The notes under the pieces were generated by a model. It did no database searches. It saw only the letters and a list, made by a program, of their open reading frames with translations, and had not been told where the DNA came from. A stretch of 64,000 nucleotides of DNA from Rhizophagus irregularis (lineage: Eukaryota; Glomeromycota; Glomeromycetes; Glomerales; Glomeraceae): NCBI RefSeq assembly GCF_026210795.1, contig NC_089430.1, positions 4,278,001-4,342,000 on the forward strand, given 5' to 3'. Below are positions 23,030 to 34,253 of the stretch, piece after piece (the first letter of the stretch is position 1; every line of letters starts with the position of its first letter). A program made the position numbers and the translations under genes.

Positions 23030-23345
23030 AAAGAGACGAAAAAAGGAAACTTATCTTTCACCTCCAAGAGTCACCAGGAGGTGTTCCTATAAAAAAAAAT
23101 TATTGAAGAATGTTAGGAATGTTCTTAAACGAAATTAACAAATATAAATGAAAAAAAATTTTACCTTTTGTCTTTAAGAGTCTCTCCAGGGAGTGTTCCT
23201 ATAAAAAAAAAATTACGAAAGAATGTTAGGAACGTTGTTCTTGAACGAAATGAATGGGAAAAAAAATTGAAAAAAACACCTTTTATTTTTAGGGGTCCAT
23301 TTCGTCTTCAGGGTATTCCTACAAAAAAAGAGTAATTAAAAAACG
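23030..23345 (-). repeat. Tandem microexon-like array 3
   Basis: Three units of ~113-120 bp. On the minus strand each shows ttttttt-tatag (or tgtag) acceptor, then a block starting GAA(T/C)AC(C/T)C, then AAAAG|gt donor. Blocks: 23318-23280 (39 nt, donor gtgttt), 23198-23165 (34 nt, donor gtaaaa), 23086-23055 (32 nt, donor mutated to ataag). The intervening sequence is also repeated (gttcctaacattctt). Block lengths differ and are not all multiples of 3. Confidence 0.5.
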
Positions 23346-23962
23346 TTCCTAAACAAAGTAAAAAATAAAAAATAGATTGATTATCACCAATAAAATTTTA
23401 AAATCATGTCACGTGAGTGGGTGCAGGTGCATTCAAATTTTAAACCCTTTTATCTATTATTTAAAAAAAAATGGGTCATATTTAGATTAGTCATACAAAA
23501 AATTATAAAATTGTATAATGATATAATGTTTATTTATCTGTATTATTGATTTATTATCTGTTTAAATTTTTGGATCGGTAAATCAATATCGTGAATACCG
23601 ATCATTACCATATCATTAGTACTATGAATGCCGATCATTTTATTTTATAATAAATCATTAAATCGTACTATGAATGTTAATCATTTGAAATTATCGTAGC
23701 TTTATTATCAAATTACCAAAAAAAAAAAATATTTTAAAAAAGCTATTATAAAATTAAAATTATTTATAATATTATAATTTCGTATGATTTTACAATTTTA
23801 TTTGTAATCTGTAATAAAATTAGTAGACACACATAATAATATAAAATATATTTTTGATCTCTGTTTCATATGATATATCATATATTATATATTAATTTTT
23901 TCATTATATAGCACATATTAAAGTAAGTTAAATTAATATCATAAATACATAAATACTGTTCA

Positions 23963-24405
23963 TCTATATAATTAAAAAAATTCTGTAACATTTAGATTAT
24001 TTTGTATAAATAATTTGAATTGTGTAATGGGTGGTCTGTCTGCTCCTGAAATATTTGATCTATATTATTATGGTTAAAATATTAATCAGTAAATTATAGC
24101 ATTAATACAAATTGCTAATAATTACTATTTTATTACTGAAATTAAAAAAAATTAATTAGCCCATTTATTGATTACAAATACTTATTATAACTATGTACTC
24201 TTTTCATAAGTATTCATGTCAGATATTTACTAATTACTCTAATGCACTATAGTTATATCATTCTAAATATAATTTATATCATTCTACTAATCAAAAAACT
24301 GTAACCATTTTTAATTTACTTAGTATTACATTATAATACCAAATTGTTCTCGGCCTATTTAAACATACTCATTAGTCCCAGTGCGAAGCAACGGGTAACT
24401 GCTAG
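23963..24405 (+). mobile_element. Non-autonomous Helitron-like element
   Basis: It starts TCTATATAATTAAAAAAA after an A and ends ...gcaacgggtaactgCTAG before a T. This fits Helitron structure (5' TC, 3' CTRR, insertion between A and T, no target duplication). The same 5' start, with about 100 bp of similarity, recurs at 28333, and a similar 3' end (gcgaaaacaacgggttgttaCTAA) lies at 24776-24800. There is no coding capacity. Confidence 0.55.
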
Positions 24406-25037
24406 TATATAATTAGTAGTACTGTTAGGCGCAGATGAATCATGCATTACACAATTCAAAGATGATTATACAGGCTAATCTAAACGTTAGAAGATCGACA
24501 TGTATTTTTTTATTATATTAATATAGATAGATATAGATATAGATGATTTTTGGGCTAATGTATATTTTCAATTGGGAGTTAAATTTTATTCAAAAAAACT
24601 ACATTTTTAATAATAAAGGATTTGTATCTTATTTGATAATTTTATGGTTTAAGTAAACCTTGTACTATGGATTAGATTATTAGATTCGTATCATGAGTGT
24701 CGATCATTTAAAGAATTGTAGAATTATTTTGCGCACAATTTATTTACTATATCATTTTAGGTTCATTGATCTTGGTGCGAAAACAACGGGTTGTTACTAA
24801 TATATTTTTGAGAAAATTACAACTTAAAAACCATAATATAATCTAATTTTCTAAAAAAAAAAACACTACAATTTCTGTGTTTTTCTTGACAACTGAATCC
24901 ATATGATATTACAATTATTGTTTTTTTATTTTTTTTGCTGAATATAATTACAATATCAGACTTGTGATAGATAACTTCATAATTCCTTTATTATTATAAA
25001 ATTTTATTTGACATACTTAATATAATTTAAAAAGAAA
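24406..25037. other. AT-rich stretch with a second Helitron-like 3' end
   Basis: Apart from a short agatat microsatellite near 24525-24545 and the CTAA-terminating Helitron-like end at 24776-24800, nothing is recognisable. Confidence 0.4.
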
Positions 25038-25039
25038 TA

Positions 25040-25447
25040 CCGTATTCTCCGAAATAAGCAACCCCGAAAATAAGCAACTCCTAAAATAATTTATACCCGA
25101 AAATAAGCAACAACCTTGAATATTAACTAGTTTTGCGTTAAAACTTGGGCAATTGTTTGATATAATTCATTAATAAAAATATATTTTCTGTGACTATTTG
25201 AACATATATTTATTATTTAAAATTTTTTATTACATTACATTGTGTCAGTCATGTCACTATCGTAACATACACATTACGGTAAATGTAAAAATATTAACTA
25301 TAACCAACTGAAATTAAACAATTGATCGTCTTCATGTTAAAAGATCAGCAATTACAGGAATCATGTTATCATTTTTAAAAAATCGAACTATCCGAAAATA
25401 AGCAATGTTATAACAAAAATATTTTGCTTATTTTCGGAGGAATACGG
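25040..25447. mobile_element. Mariner-type MITE abutting a stop codon (408 bp)
   Basis: Inverted ends ccgtattctccgaaataagc / complement are flanked by TA at 25038-25039 and 25448-25449. Ccgaaaataagcaa is repeated several times inside. The right TA touches the stop codon (25452-25450) of the minus-strand BTB gene, so the element forms that gene's immediate 3' flank. Confidence 0.78.
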
Positions 25448-25449
25448 TA

Positions 25450-26958
25450 CTATTCTTTAGTAACAACAAATACTTCTACCTCTTTAATAGTACCGACATA
25501 TTCATCATTCAAAATCTTTTCATACCTATTGCAATTATTAAGAAGAAACATATTATTAACCATACGAAATGAACCACCACCAAAATTAAACCCATTACAG
25601 AAATATTCCATCATGGCTCTAGATTTGTTTATTACACGACCTATTTTCATATTTTGTATATCTTCACTGTTTTCAAATGAAAAAATAAAATTATCTGATG
25701 AATTATAAAATCGGTAACCATTTTCATCAAAATAATTCTTTCCTAATGAATTAAACCCAATGGAACTATAACCACCAAAAATTTTGGTTGATTTATATTC
25801 TTTAATTAAAATTAAACTCGCCACTTGACCATTGCATTTATTTTTAAATGTATCATTGTCAATTCCATCACGACTACCATAATAAGCAAGGTTAAACTTG
25901 TATGACGGATCATTTCCAGTGCGAGTAGACATAGCATTTTTTTTATCAATCCAATTGACGATTATATTTGCAAGCTTTGGTCTGATAATATTTGATCTAA
26001 AGTTCCCTTTTCTATTTAAAAGACCAGTTCTAGGTGTTGAAATTGTAAATATTGGTATGGTGTCCTTATAATAAAATTCTTCAATTTCCTCAAAAATATG
26101 ATTAGGAATAATAGCTTTATAGGGACGGACTTTATCAAAAAAATCTGCACGAAAAATTTCCACAAATCGAATGAGAGGAATAAATTGATTTAAGGTTTTC
26201 TTTAACGCTTTATAATTCTCATTGTTCCACTCTGCTCTATCACTTTCAAGACCAGGAGTTTGTTCAATACCCCATTTAACTAAATTATCCCAAATGATAA
26301 TTTCTTCAATTTGTAAGTCGTCACTTTTAAGCAAGCAACGAAGTATTTCCCTATTTATTGAGGGGAAAGAATTTGAAGAAAATAATTGTGTTGGATGTTT
26401 GCAGATAGAGTTAAGACAATAATCTCGCAATTTCTCGCAACTAGGAGATTTAAGTACAGTATTAAGAACAAATACAAAATTTTCATGAATCCATTCGGTT
26501 TGTTTTTCAATTAAATAATCTTGAACATAATCGAATAATTCTTCAAGAAGTAATTCATCAGCTGAAATTAGCAATCCAAGAATGTTTTCACCCGATTGCT
26601 TAGCCAAATCAATTTCACCAGTGTAAATATACCTTAAAAAATATATTATTATAAATAAATTATTACTAAATTAATGACTATTATAAATCATTCTTAAATC
26701 TTACTTTAAAATCATCTTAAAAACAATTGGAGTAATGTTTGGTTTATTAAACATAATCATATTATTTTTCCTTGTAATCCAATTGGCTGAAAGCGCAGCT
26801 TTAAAATAGGGAGAACGAGCACGTAAAATAACAGAATGTGCACGAAATTCTTTTGTGTTTTGGTTTTCACCAACTTGGATAATAACATCGTAGTCATCAG
26901 CACCATTTATTATTAAGGAAAAGTCCTTTGAAAGATTGGAATGAGATACTAATTTCAT
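25450..26958 (-). CDS. BTB-BACK-TLDc protein A
   Basis: A 478-aa product from two exons, 26958-26705 and 26632-25450, with a GT-AG intron 26704-26633. The split Lys codon reforms the ILK|YIYTG motif typical of BTB domains. Domains: BTB about 20-125 (DYDVIIQVGE, KEFRAHSVILRARSPYF), BACK about 130-275 (conserved IIIWDNLVKWGIEQTPGL), TLDc about 300-478 (GSRDG, IFGGYSSIGF, DNFIFSFEN). BTB-BACK proteins often serve as Cullin-3 adaptors. TLDc is linked to oxidative-stress protection and V-ATPase binding. The family is strongly expanded in Glomeromycotina, with unknown roles. First of three same-strand copies. Confidence 0.88.
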
Positions 26959-27007
26959 TTTTTTAAAGGAAAAATAAGAAAAAATGGCGTACGGATAAAT
27001 TATTGTC

Positions 27008-27050
27008 GGTTATTTATTAAGCCATTAGCCATTAGGAAGGTCACACAGCA
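27008..27050 (-). promoter_or_regulatory. Conserved upstream block of BTB-TLDc gene A
   Basis: Plus-strand ggttatttatt, about 15-20 bp, then attaggaaggtcacacagca, located 50-90 bp before the ATG. The same two motifs in the same order precede genes B (30681-30719) and C (33889-33926), outside coding sequence. Confidence 0.5.
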
Positions 27051-27059
27051 TTAGTTTAT

Positions 27060-27805
27060 TTATTCGCATTGTAATTGGCATCATGTTCATATGAATGGGA
27101 ATTTTTTCGTTGCCGTGGCGCAGTACAAAATTTTACACGTGCTCGAAATCACAAAAGGTAATTTTGGATGATCTTCGGCACCAATCAGATTAAGGTGACG
27201 TAAATGGCGCAACCAAACAATAATCAGGTGATTTCGCAATCTTATCACTTAAGGTTTGACGTCATTTTGGAGAGAAATTTTTTTTTATTTTATCGTGTAG
27301 TTTTTTCGTGTAAATAATTTTTGGTTTGGGGGACATTTCTTGGTTTTTTTCAGGGTACTAGTCTAGCTTTGCTTTAAACGGTAAACTGTAGTTTTGGTTT
27401 AGGGTGTCTTTTTAGATTTAGTGAATGTCAATTAGGGCTGGCTTAGGTCGAGACCTTTTTTTTCAAGTGGGATCCGCCCATAACGTTTCTGCGGTTTTTA
27501 GGGATTAGCCTTTTTTTCATTTTTTTTTTTTTGTACTGTATATATAGAGTTAGATGGCGTCTGGTGTAATTAGTTTTAGTTTTTGTGTAGCATAGTAGCG
27601 TAGTTTAAGAAAAAAACAATATTAAATTTTAGTCAAACACAATTAGTTAGACTTTAAATTAGAATTTTTGATACGATTACTTAGTTATAGGGTGTAGAAA
27701 GTTTATCTTTCTTCGCTCTAGGTACTTTCTATGTAATTATGATCCTTTTTGGATCCAGATAATTCAATAAAGTGCGTTGCTATTTTTTTTAAAAAAAAAG
27801 GAACT
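27060..27805 (+). other. Possible retroposed transcript 3' region
   Basis: A moderately GC-richer non-coding block ends with an AATAAA signal (about 27766-27771) followed after ~15 bp by a T-run and then an A-run, as in a poly(A)-tailed insertion. It has a T-rich block near 27505-27530 and a gatcctttttggatc hairpin. I found no flanking target duplication. It may be the 3' UTR of a non-LTR element. Confidence 0.3.
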
Positions 27806-28332
27806 CATGTATCGTCAGCTAAAAAAAAAAAATACTATTTCTAAATTAAAATCATACAATAATCACGAAAAAACTATTTGCCGCAGAAAATTAATCCTAT
27901 TTCAGAAATCTTATTATTATTTTTAATATACAATTTTGTACAAATATATTTTTATGAGAAATTTTTGCAAATTAGTCAATAAAAAAATGACGATTTCATA
28001 TGATAGAAAGTAATTAAATCAAAAAATATTGAGAAATAAATTTGATAGTAAAAACTGTGTTTAATCTAAATTTAAAATTGTGATTATCTTCAACTAAATA
28101 ATCGTAGTACTTGATATTAAGGTTAATGAGAGATTACAAAGGTTATAAAATTTTGATCTATTTAGAAATTAATAAATTGAATATAAAATAAAAAAAAATA
28201 TAAGATAAATTAACGTTTTATTCATATATAAACAGAAATATCCAAATGAAACATATATTTCATGACTAATATGTATGTATTTTTTGAATACATTGTGTGA
28301 GAAACTTTTTATATATGACTTAATAGTTATCA

Positions 28333-28480
28333 TCTATATAATTAAAAAAGGTCTGTATAACTGTTATGTTTAGAGCAATCTGATTAAATAATTTTGAATT
28401 GAATCATGACATATAATTCATTTACACCTGATCTATTCCATGTTTTTATAGTTGTTAATACTAATACAAGTACGATGTCG
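28333..28480 (+). mobile_element. Helitron-like 5' terminus (second copy)
   Basis: Starts with TCTATATAATTAAAAAA after A and aligns with the start of 23963-24405 for about 110 bp. Its 3' end is not identified. The foldback element begins immediately after. Confidence 0.45.
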
Positions 28481-28900
28481 ACAAAATCCTGACATCCATT
28501 TTCCCGACAGGACGTTTGCTCGACACCATTGGCCTACATTAGTTTTACAGCAAAATTCGAAATACGATTGTCGGGTTGTCAGGTAGCCGGGTTACTCGGC
28601 AGTAGGTTATTTATTAGAAAAGTATAAATAAACCCGTGACATGAGTATATCAGATTATATAATCGTATTATATAAATAAATATAGTATAATAGTATATAA
28701 CATGTAACAATTAATTACTTTACCTACTGCCGAGTAACCCGGCTACCCGACAACCCGACAACCCGACAACCCGACAACCCGACAACCCGACAACCAGACA
28801 ACCCGACAACCAGACAATCAAATTTCTCAAGTGTCCCGTATATTTTGTATTTTGCTGTAATGCTGGTCAAAGTTATCGGGAAAATGTCCTGTATTACTGT
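28480..28900. mobile_element. Foldback element with long inverted arms
   Basis: Segments of the left arm (tccattttcccga; ttacagcaaaat; gattgtcgggttgtc; agccgggttactcggcagta) recur in reverse order and orientation on the right, so arms of 120-170 bp could pair around a ~110-bp AT-rich loop. The right arm is longer because of a minisatellite at 28746-28817. No ORF. Confidence 0.7.
28746..28817. repeat. 9-bp minisatellite in one foldback arm
   Basis: About eight copies of acccgacaa (variants accagacaa). The left arm has only one to two units, so the expansion is one-sided. Confidence 0.9.
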
Positions 28901-29533
28901 GAAAAAAATAATCATCATACGTTTTTTGATTCATTACGAACCTGTAGATAAAAATAATTAAAAAAAGTTTAAATTAGTTATGTCTCTTTAATCATCATAA
29001 ATATAAAAGGACATGAGTCTCCGGAACTAATCTAATTTTGCTCTGATGGTAATAAGCAAAAAATCACTTAGTCTTTTTTTGGGCATAATTCGATTTTTTA
29101 TAAACTATAATAAATTCAATAATTTACCCTAAAGATTTTGATAGTAAGTATATATTATATTTCTTTATATAATGCATACAATTATTGATATAATTTTAAT
29201 TATATATTGTCTTAGTATCAAGGGAAGAAGCGCTGCAACTTAAGGAATTTAATATATTATAAAGTCATTGATGAATGGTATGATTTTTGAAATCAAACAT
29301 TTTGATTAATTTGCGTATATTATAAATGATATGATTATTGATTCTTTGTTAGTTTTTTTCTAAAACGATTTTCATGGCCAAATTCTATTATTCTTAAAGA
29401 TTTTTTTATTTCTGAGGGATGTTTAATACTGTTAAGTATTCCTCTTATGAATATCTCATTATAAAATGTCTAATTTAACCTTTAAAATTTTTGATATTTA
29501 ATTACTATTATATGCCAAAATTAAATTTCAAGA

Positions 29534-30625
29534 TTAGTTATTAGTGACAACAAATGCTTCTACCTCTTTAATAGTACCAGTTATATGTTCTTCATTTGAA
29601 ATACTTTCATAATAATTCCGTTTGTTAATATAGAAAACTTTCTTATCCATACAAAACGAACCCCAACCAAAATTAAATCCAACACTATCTCCCATTTCCA
29701 AAATGGCTTTATTGCTATTTATTACACGTCCTATTTTCATATTCTGTACATCTTCACTGTTTTCAAATGAAAAAATAAAATTATCTGATGAATAATAATG
29801 ACGTGCGTTATTTTCAGATAAATATTGATCTCCTAATGAGCTAAATCCGATAGAACTATATCCTCCAAAAATCATGTTTGATTTTTTTTCTTCAATTAAA
29901 ACTAAACTCGCTACTCGACCATTGCATTTACCTCTAAATGATTTATTGTTAATTCCATCACGACTACCACGATAAATAAGTTTAAATTTATATAACGGAT
30001 CACTAATGGTGCGAGTAAACTTAGCATCTTTGTTATCGATCCAATTAGCGATTATATTCGCAAGTTCTGGTTTGATAATGTTTGATTCAAAGTTCCCTTC
30101 TCTTGCAATTAGAAAATTTAAACACAGCGTTAAGAACAAGCATAAAATTTTTACCAATCCAGCTATTATGTTTTTCAATTAAATAATCTTGAATATGATC
30201 GAATAATTTTTCAAGAAGTAACTCATCAACTGCAATTAGCAATCCAAGAATATTTTCACCTGATTGCTTAGCAAAATCGATTTCACCAGTGTAAATATAC
30301 CTTAAAAAATATATAATAAATTATTACTAAATTAGTAACAATTATAGTATAATAAAATAAATTATTCTTACTTTAAAATCATTTCAAAAACAATTGGAGT
30401 AACGATTGGTTTATTAAACATGATCATGTTGTTTTTCTTTGCAGCCCTATTAGCGGAAAGAGCATTTTTGAAATAGGGAGAACGAGCACGTAAGATAACA
30501 GAATGTGCATGAAATTCTTTTGTGTTTTGGTTTTCACCAACTTGAATAATAACATTATAGTCGTCAGCATCATTTAATATTAAGGAAAGATTCTTTGAAA
30601 GATTGGAATGAAAAACCAATTTCAT
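29534..30625 (-). pseudogene. BTB-TLDc pseudogene B lacking BACK
   Basis: Exon 1 30625-30372 is intact and encodes an 84-residue BTB N-part. Exon 2 starts at 30300 (YIYTG region). After a NCK motif near 30115 the sequence jumps, out of frame, directly to the segment before TLDc (GNFESNII). About 400 nt encoding the BACK domain, present in genes A and C, are therefore deleted. The TLDc part (to the stop at 29534) is fully open, with GSRDG, IFGGYSSIGFSSLG and DNFIFSFEN. The BTB part terminates soon after the deletion. Sequence is close to gene C, which suggests recent duplication followed by deletion. Confidence 0.82.
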
Positions 30626-30680
30626 TTTTTTTAAGAGAAAAAATAAAAATAAAGTGGCGTTAAATGAATATTTTTTTGGT

Positions 30681-30719
30681 TGGTTATTTATTTAGCAATT
30701 AGGAAAGTTACACAGCATG
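30681..30719 (-). promoter_or_regulatory. Conserved upstream block of gene B
   Basis: tggttatttattt followed by taggaaagttacacagcatg, the same pair as upstream of genes A and C. Confidence 0.5.
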
Positions 30720-31239
30720 TAGTGACACCAATGATTTATGATTTCGCATCATGATCAACGTTAATATGAAGAAAATCTTTCAGAAATTTCCAATATCAAT
30801 CTAAATAATACAATTACTATTATTTCTTGAAGTTATATTAACAAATAATTTTATACGAAATATAGTGTGTAACCTTTTGTAAATTAATGAAGATTCATGC
30901 AACAGAAAGTTTAAAAAAAAAAACAAACTGAATTTTAATGGTAAATTGTAAACAATCTTGTGGATATTTTCTAAAATACATCAATACTTTAAATAATAGA
31001 TTGATCTTTCTGAGTCCAGTCATGTCAATTTTTAGCACAGTCATGTTAATTTGATGCAGACTGAATTATCGGACTTTGCTACCATCGGACTGAGTTAACT
31101 GTGCTGAGTCCTGTGATTTTGATCGCTTATTATAAAATCTACTACAACCATTATCTCATTAAGTATTTAAATTAGTAAAAAAAATTTTTTTCAATAACTC
31201 TCATTATAAAGTGAATAGCAAAAAAAAAATTCGTGTGGA

Positions 31240-31306
31240 TAATCCGATGATTTGGGATTCAAATTCACATGACTGTGCTAACCAATACTCTAAAAGCGCT
31301 ATACTA
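31240..31306 (-). other. tRNA-like (SINE-head-like) segment
   Basis: On the minus strand ttagagtattggttagca resembles an A box and atttgaatccc a B box. The spacing (about 29 bp) is shorter than in a true tRNA, and no acceptor stem forms, so this is at most a tRNA-derived SINE head. Confidence 0.3.
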
Positions 31307-31489
31307 ATTTTCGTCCCTAGTTCCATTGATTCTGGCTGGTGAACTGGGTCTGATTGATTAACATCTGGAATTTTTTGATTTGTAATCATTTGTAATCATC
31401 CGGACCTATGTCTTCTGCCGTCATTACATAGAATCCGAGCTAATTTCACATCGTACCCAATGGGAACCTGGGGCGAAAATTAGTATAGC
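31298..31489. mobile_element. Small TIR element next to the tRNA-like segment
   Basis: The left end gctatactaattttcgtccc and right end (complement gctatactaattttcgcccc) are inverted, with a further similar aggttcc/ctagttcc extension. No target duplication is evident. Confidence 0.55.
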
Positions 31490-32324
31490 CCTCAGAAAGA
31501 TCATCGGACCGGATACCGTAAAGCATAATTGATTTTTGCCAACCTATTTCTGATTCGAATTATTGCTGTTTTTAATTTAGTGCGATCACAGCTAGCACTC
31601 CTATAAAAATATGATTATCAAAATTTTGTGAATACCCATGATTTTTCTAAAAAATCATTTAAAAAATAGTTGATAACCTGTGAATACCAGTGGAAATTAT
31701 AGAAAAATCTCAATTTTTCGAGTAGTTCACTTATACGCAAGTTTTTTTAGCTTTGTTGTAACAATAACAGTTTTTTATAAGTAAACTACTCAAATAATTG
31801 GGAATTTTTCATGATTTCCCCGGTAATCATAGGCAAACAACCCTTTTCTAGATGATTATTTGAAAAAATCACGAGTATTCACAAATTTTTAAAAATTGAT
31901 TATTTTTAGGGATGTTACACTATAATTGCACCAAATTGAAAACAGCAATAAATAAAATTTATTATTTAACAAAAAATGCAATCAAAATTTTTTCTTAAAA
32001 AGTTATGCAATTTAAAAAGTTAGCCAGTGATTTTACAATTTTTAATAAATTTAAACTTCAAAATTTAATAAAATTCGAGAATTAATCTTGTTAGAAAGTA
32101 TACACATTTTATTAAGAAATCAATAAAGAGTAAATCATACTTATTTTATACAAATTATATCTCTATCAAATATATCACATTTTAAGAAACAGCCACATTT
32201 TCGACTAATCTATATGATATTTCAATTATTATCATAATTACAATATTAGACTTGTGACTGATAACTTTATAATTTATTTATTTATAATTTTGTTTAACAT
32301 ATGTAATATAATTAAAAGGAAAGA
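31490..32324. other. Intergenic, nothing seen
   Basis: AT-rich with some local gattatc / gataatc inverted motifs (31600-31900). No gene. Confidence 0.35.
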
Positions 32325-33851
32325 CTAGTGACTAGTGGCAACAAATGCTTCTATCTCTTTAATAGTACCAGTTATATGTTCTTCATTTGAAATACTTTCA
32401 TAATTATCCCGTTTATTAACCTGGAAAGTTTGATTAATCATAGCAAAAGTACCCCAACCAAAATTAAACCCAACACTATCTCCCATTTCCAAAATGGCTT
32501 TATAACTATTAATTACACGTCCTATTTTCATATTTTGTACATCTTCACTGTTTTCAAATGAAAAAATAAAATTATCTGATGAATAGTAATAACGTACGTT
32601 ATTTTCAGATAAATATTGATCTCCTAATGAGCTAAATCCGATAGAACTATATCCTCCAAAAATCATGTTTGATTTTTTATCTTCAATTAAAACTAAGCTT
32701 GGTACTCGACCATTACATTTATTTTTAAATGAATTATTGTTAATTCCATCACGGCTACCACAATAAATAAGTTTGAATTTATATAATGGATTCTTAATGG
32801 TGTGAGTAAACTTAGCATCTTTGTTATCCATCCAATTGGCGATTATATTTGCAAGTTCTGGTTTGATAATATTTGATTTAAAGCTTTCTTTTTTATCTGG
32901 AAGACCAGTTCTAGGTGGTAAAATTGTAGTTTTTGGTAAGGTATCTTTATAATAAAATTCTTCAATTTCCTCAAAAATATGTTTAGGAATAATAGCTTTG
33001 TAAGGACGAACTTTATCAAAAAAATCTGCACGAGAAATTTCCACAAATCGAATGAGAGGGATAAATTGATTTAAGGTTTTCTTTAACGCTTTATAATTTT
33101 CCTCATTCCACTTTGCCCTATTACTTTCAAGACCGGGGGTTTGTTCAATACCCCATTTGATTAAATAATCCCAAATGATAACTTCTTCAATTCGTAAGTC
33201 GTTTCTTTTAATTAAGCCAAGAAGTATTTCCTTATTTATTGAGGGGAAATTTTTTGAAGAAAAAAATTGTAGTGGATATTCGCAGGTAGAATCAAGACAA
33301 TAATCTTGCAATTTCTTGCAACTAGGAAATTTAAGTACAGTATTAAGAACAAATACAAAATTTTCATGAACCCATTTGGCTTGTTTTTCAATTAAATAAT
33401 TTTGAACATGATCGAATAATTCTTCAAAAAGTAACTCATCAGCTGCAACTAGCAATTCAAGAATATTTTCACCCGATTGTTTAGTTAAATTAATTTCACC
33501 AATGTAAATATACCTTAAAACAATATATTGTTAAATAAATACAGAAATTACGAAATAAATGAATAAAGAATTATAAAATTATTAGAATTATTCTTACTTT
33601 AAAATCATTTCGAAAACAATTGGAGTAACGTTTGGTTTATTAAACATCATCATATTATTTTTCTTTGTAATCCAATTTGCTGAAAGAGCACCTTTGAAAT
33701 AGGGAGAACGAGCACGTAAGATAACAGAATGTGCACGAAATTCTTTTGTGTTTTGGTTATCACCAACTTGAATAATAACATCATAGTCGTCAGCGTCATT
33801 TAATATTAAGGAAAGGTCCTTTGAAAGACTGGAATGAAAAATTAATGTCAT
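32325..33851 (-). CDS. BTB-BACK-TLDc protein C
   Basis: A 480-aa product from exons 33851-33598 and 33513-32325. The GT-AG intron splits the Lys codon of ILK|YIYIG exactly as in genes A and D. It has the full BTB (about 20-125), BACK (about 130-275, WDYLIKWGIEQTPGL) and TLDc (about 300-480; GSRDG, IFGGYSSIGF, DNFIFSFEN) set with no disabling change. It is the outermost of the three tandem minus-strand copies and the likely closest relative of pseudogene B, sharing SLGDQYLSENN and the C-terminal TGTIKE region. The expected role is as for gene A: a BTB scaffold or possible Cullin-3 adaptor joined to a TLDc domain. The partner is unknown. Confidence 0.88.
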
Positions 33852-33888
33852 GTTTTTTTAAAAGAAAAAAAGAAAAAAAAGGGGCGTC

Positions 33889-33926
33889 TGGTTATTTATT
33901 TGTAATTAGTATGGTTACACGGCATG
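33889..33926 (-). promoter_or_regulatory. Conserved upstream block of gene C
   Basis: tggttatttatt then attagtatggttacacggca, about 40-75 bp before the ATG, shared with genes A and B. Confidence 0.5.
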
Positions 33927-34022
33927 AGGTGCATCAATGATCATCGATACTTAATTTTCGCAAAAAATTACATTTTTTAAACACTATTATTTATTTTTAT
34001 AATAAAAAATGGCTTGTCAACT

Positions 34023-34253
34023 AGGACCCAGAAATATATAAAAGGCTCAGGCTTGAGTTTGCGTATTTTGAACTAAAAAATCATGAAAATCTTTCCTTTT
34101 TTAGATAATTTTTGATAATGCCGGTCAGAATTTTATTTCCTATTATAGTAACCGACTGACTTTATCATAATTCCGGCCCTGAAAAAATGTGTACAGCTCA
34201 TAGTAAAAAATTTTTTTCATCACCTGACCCCTATATATATACTTCTGGGTCCT
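34023..34253. mobile_element. hAT-like MITE, family 1, copy 2
   Basis: A 231-bp homologue of 667-867 (shared interior ataatgccgg...attccggccctga and aggaccc/gggtcct ends). It has a perfect 8-bp target duplication tgtcaact at 34015-34022 and 34254-34261. Confidence 0.85.

Noticed and set aside
25424-25708. Plus-strand ORF of 94 codons at the end of BTB gene A
   Set aside because: Antisense to the TLDc region and partly within a MITE.
27060-27805. Retroposed copy with target duplication
   Set aside because: A polyadenylation signal and A-run are present, but I could not find matching flanking repeats, so it is listed only as a weak feature.
31240-31306. Functional tRNA gene
   Set aside because: Box spacing is too short and no cloverleaf can be drawn.
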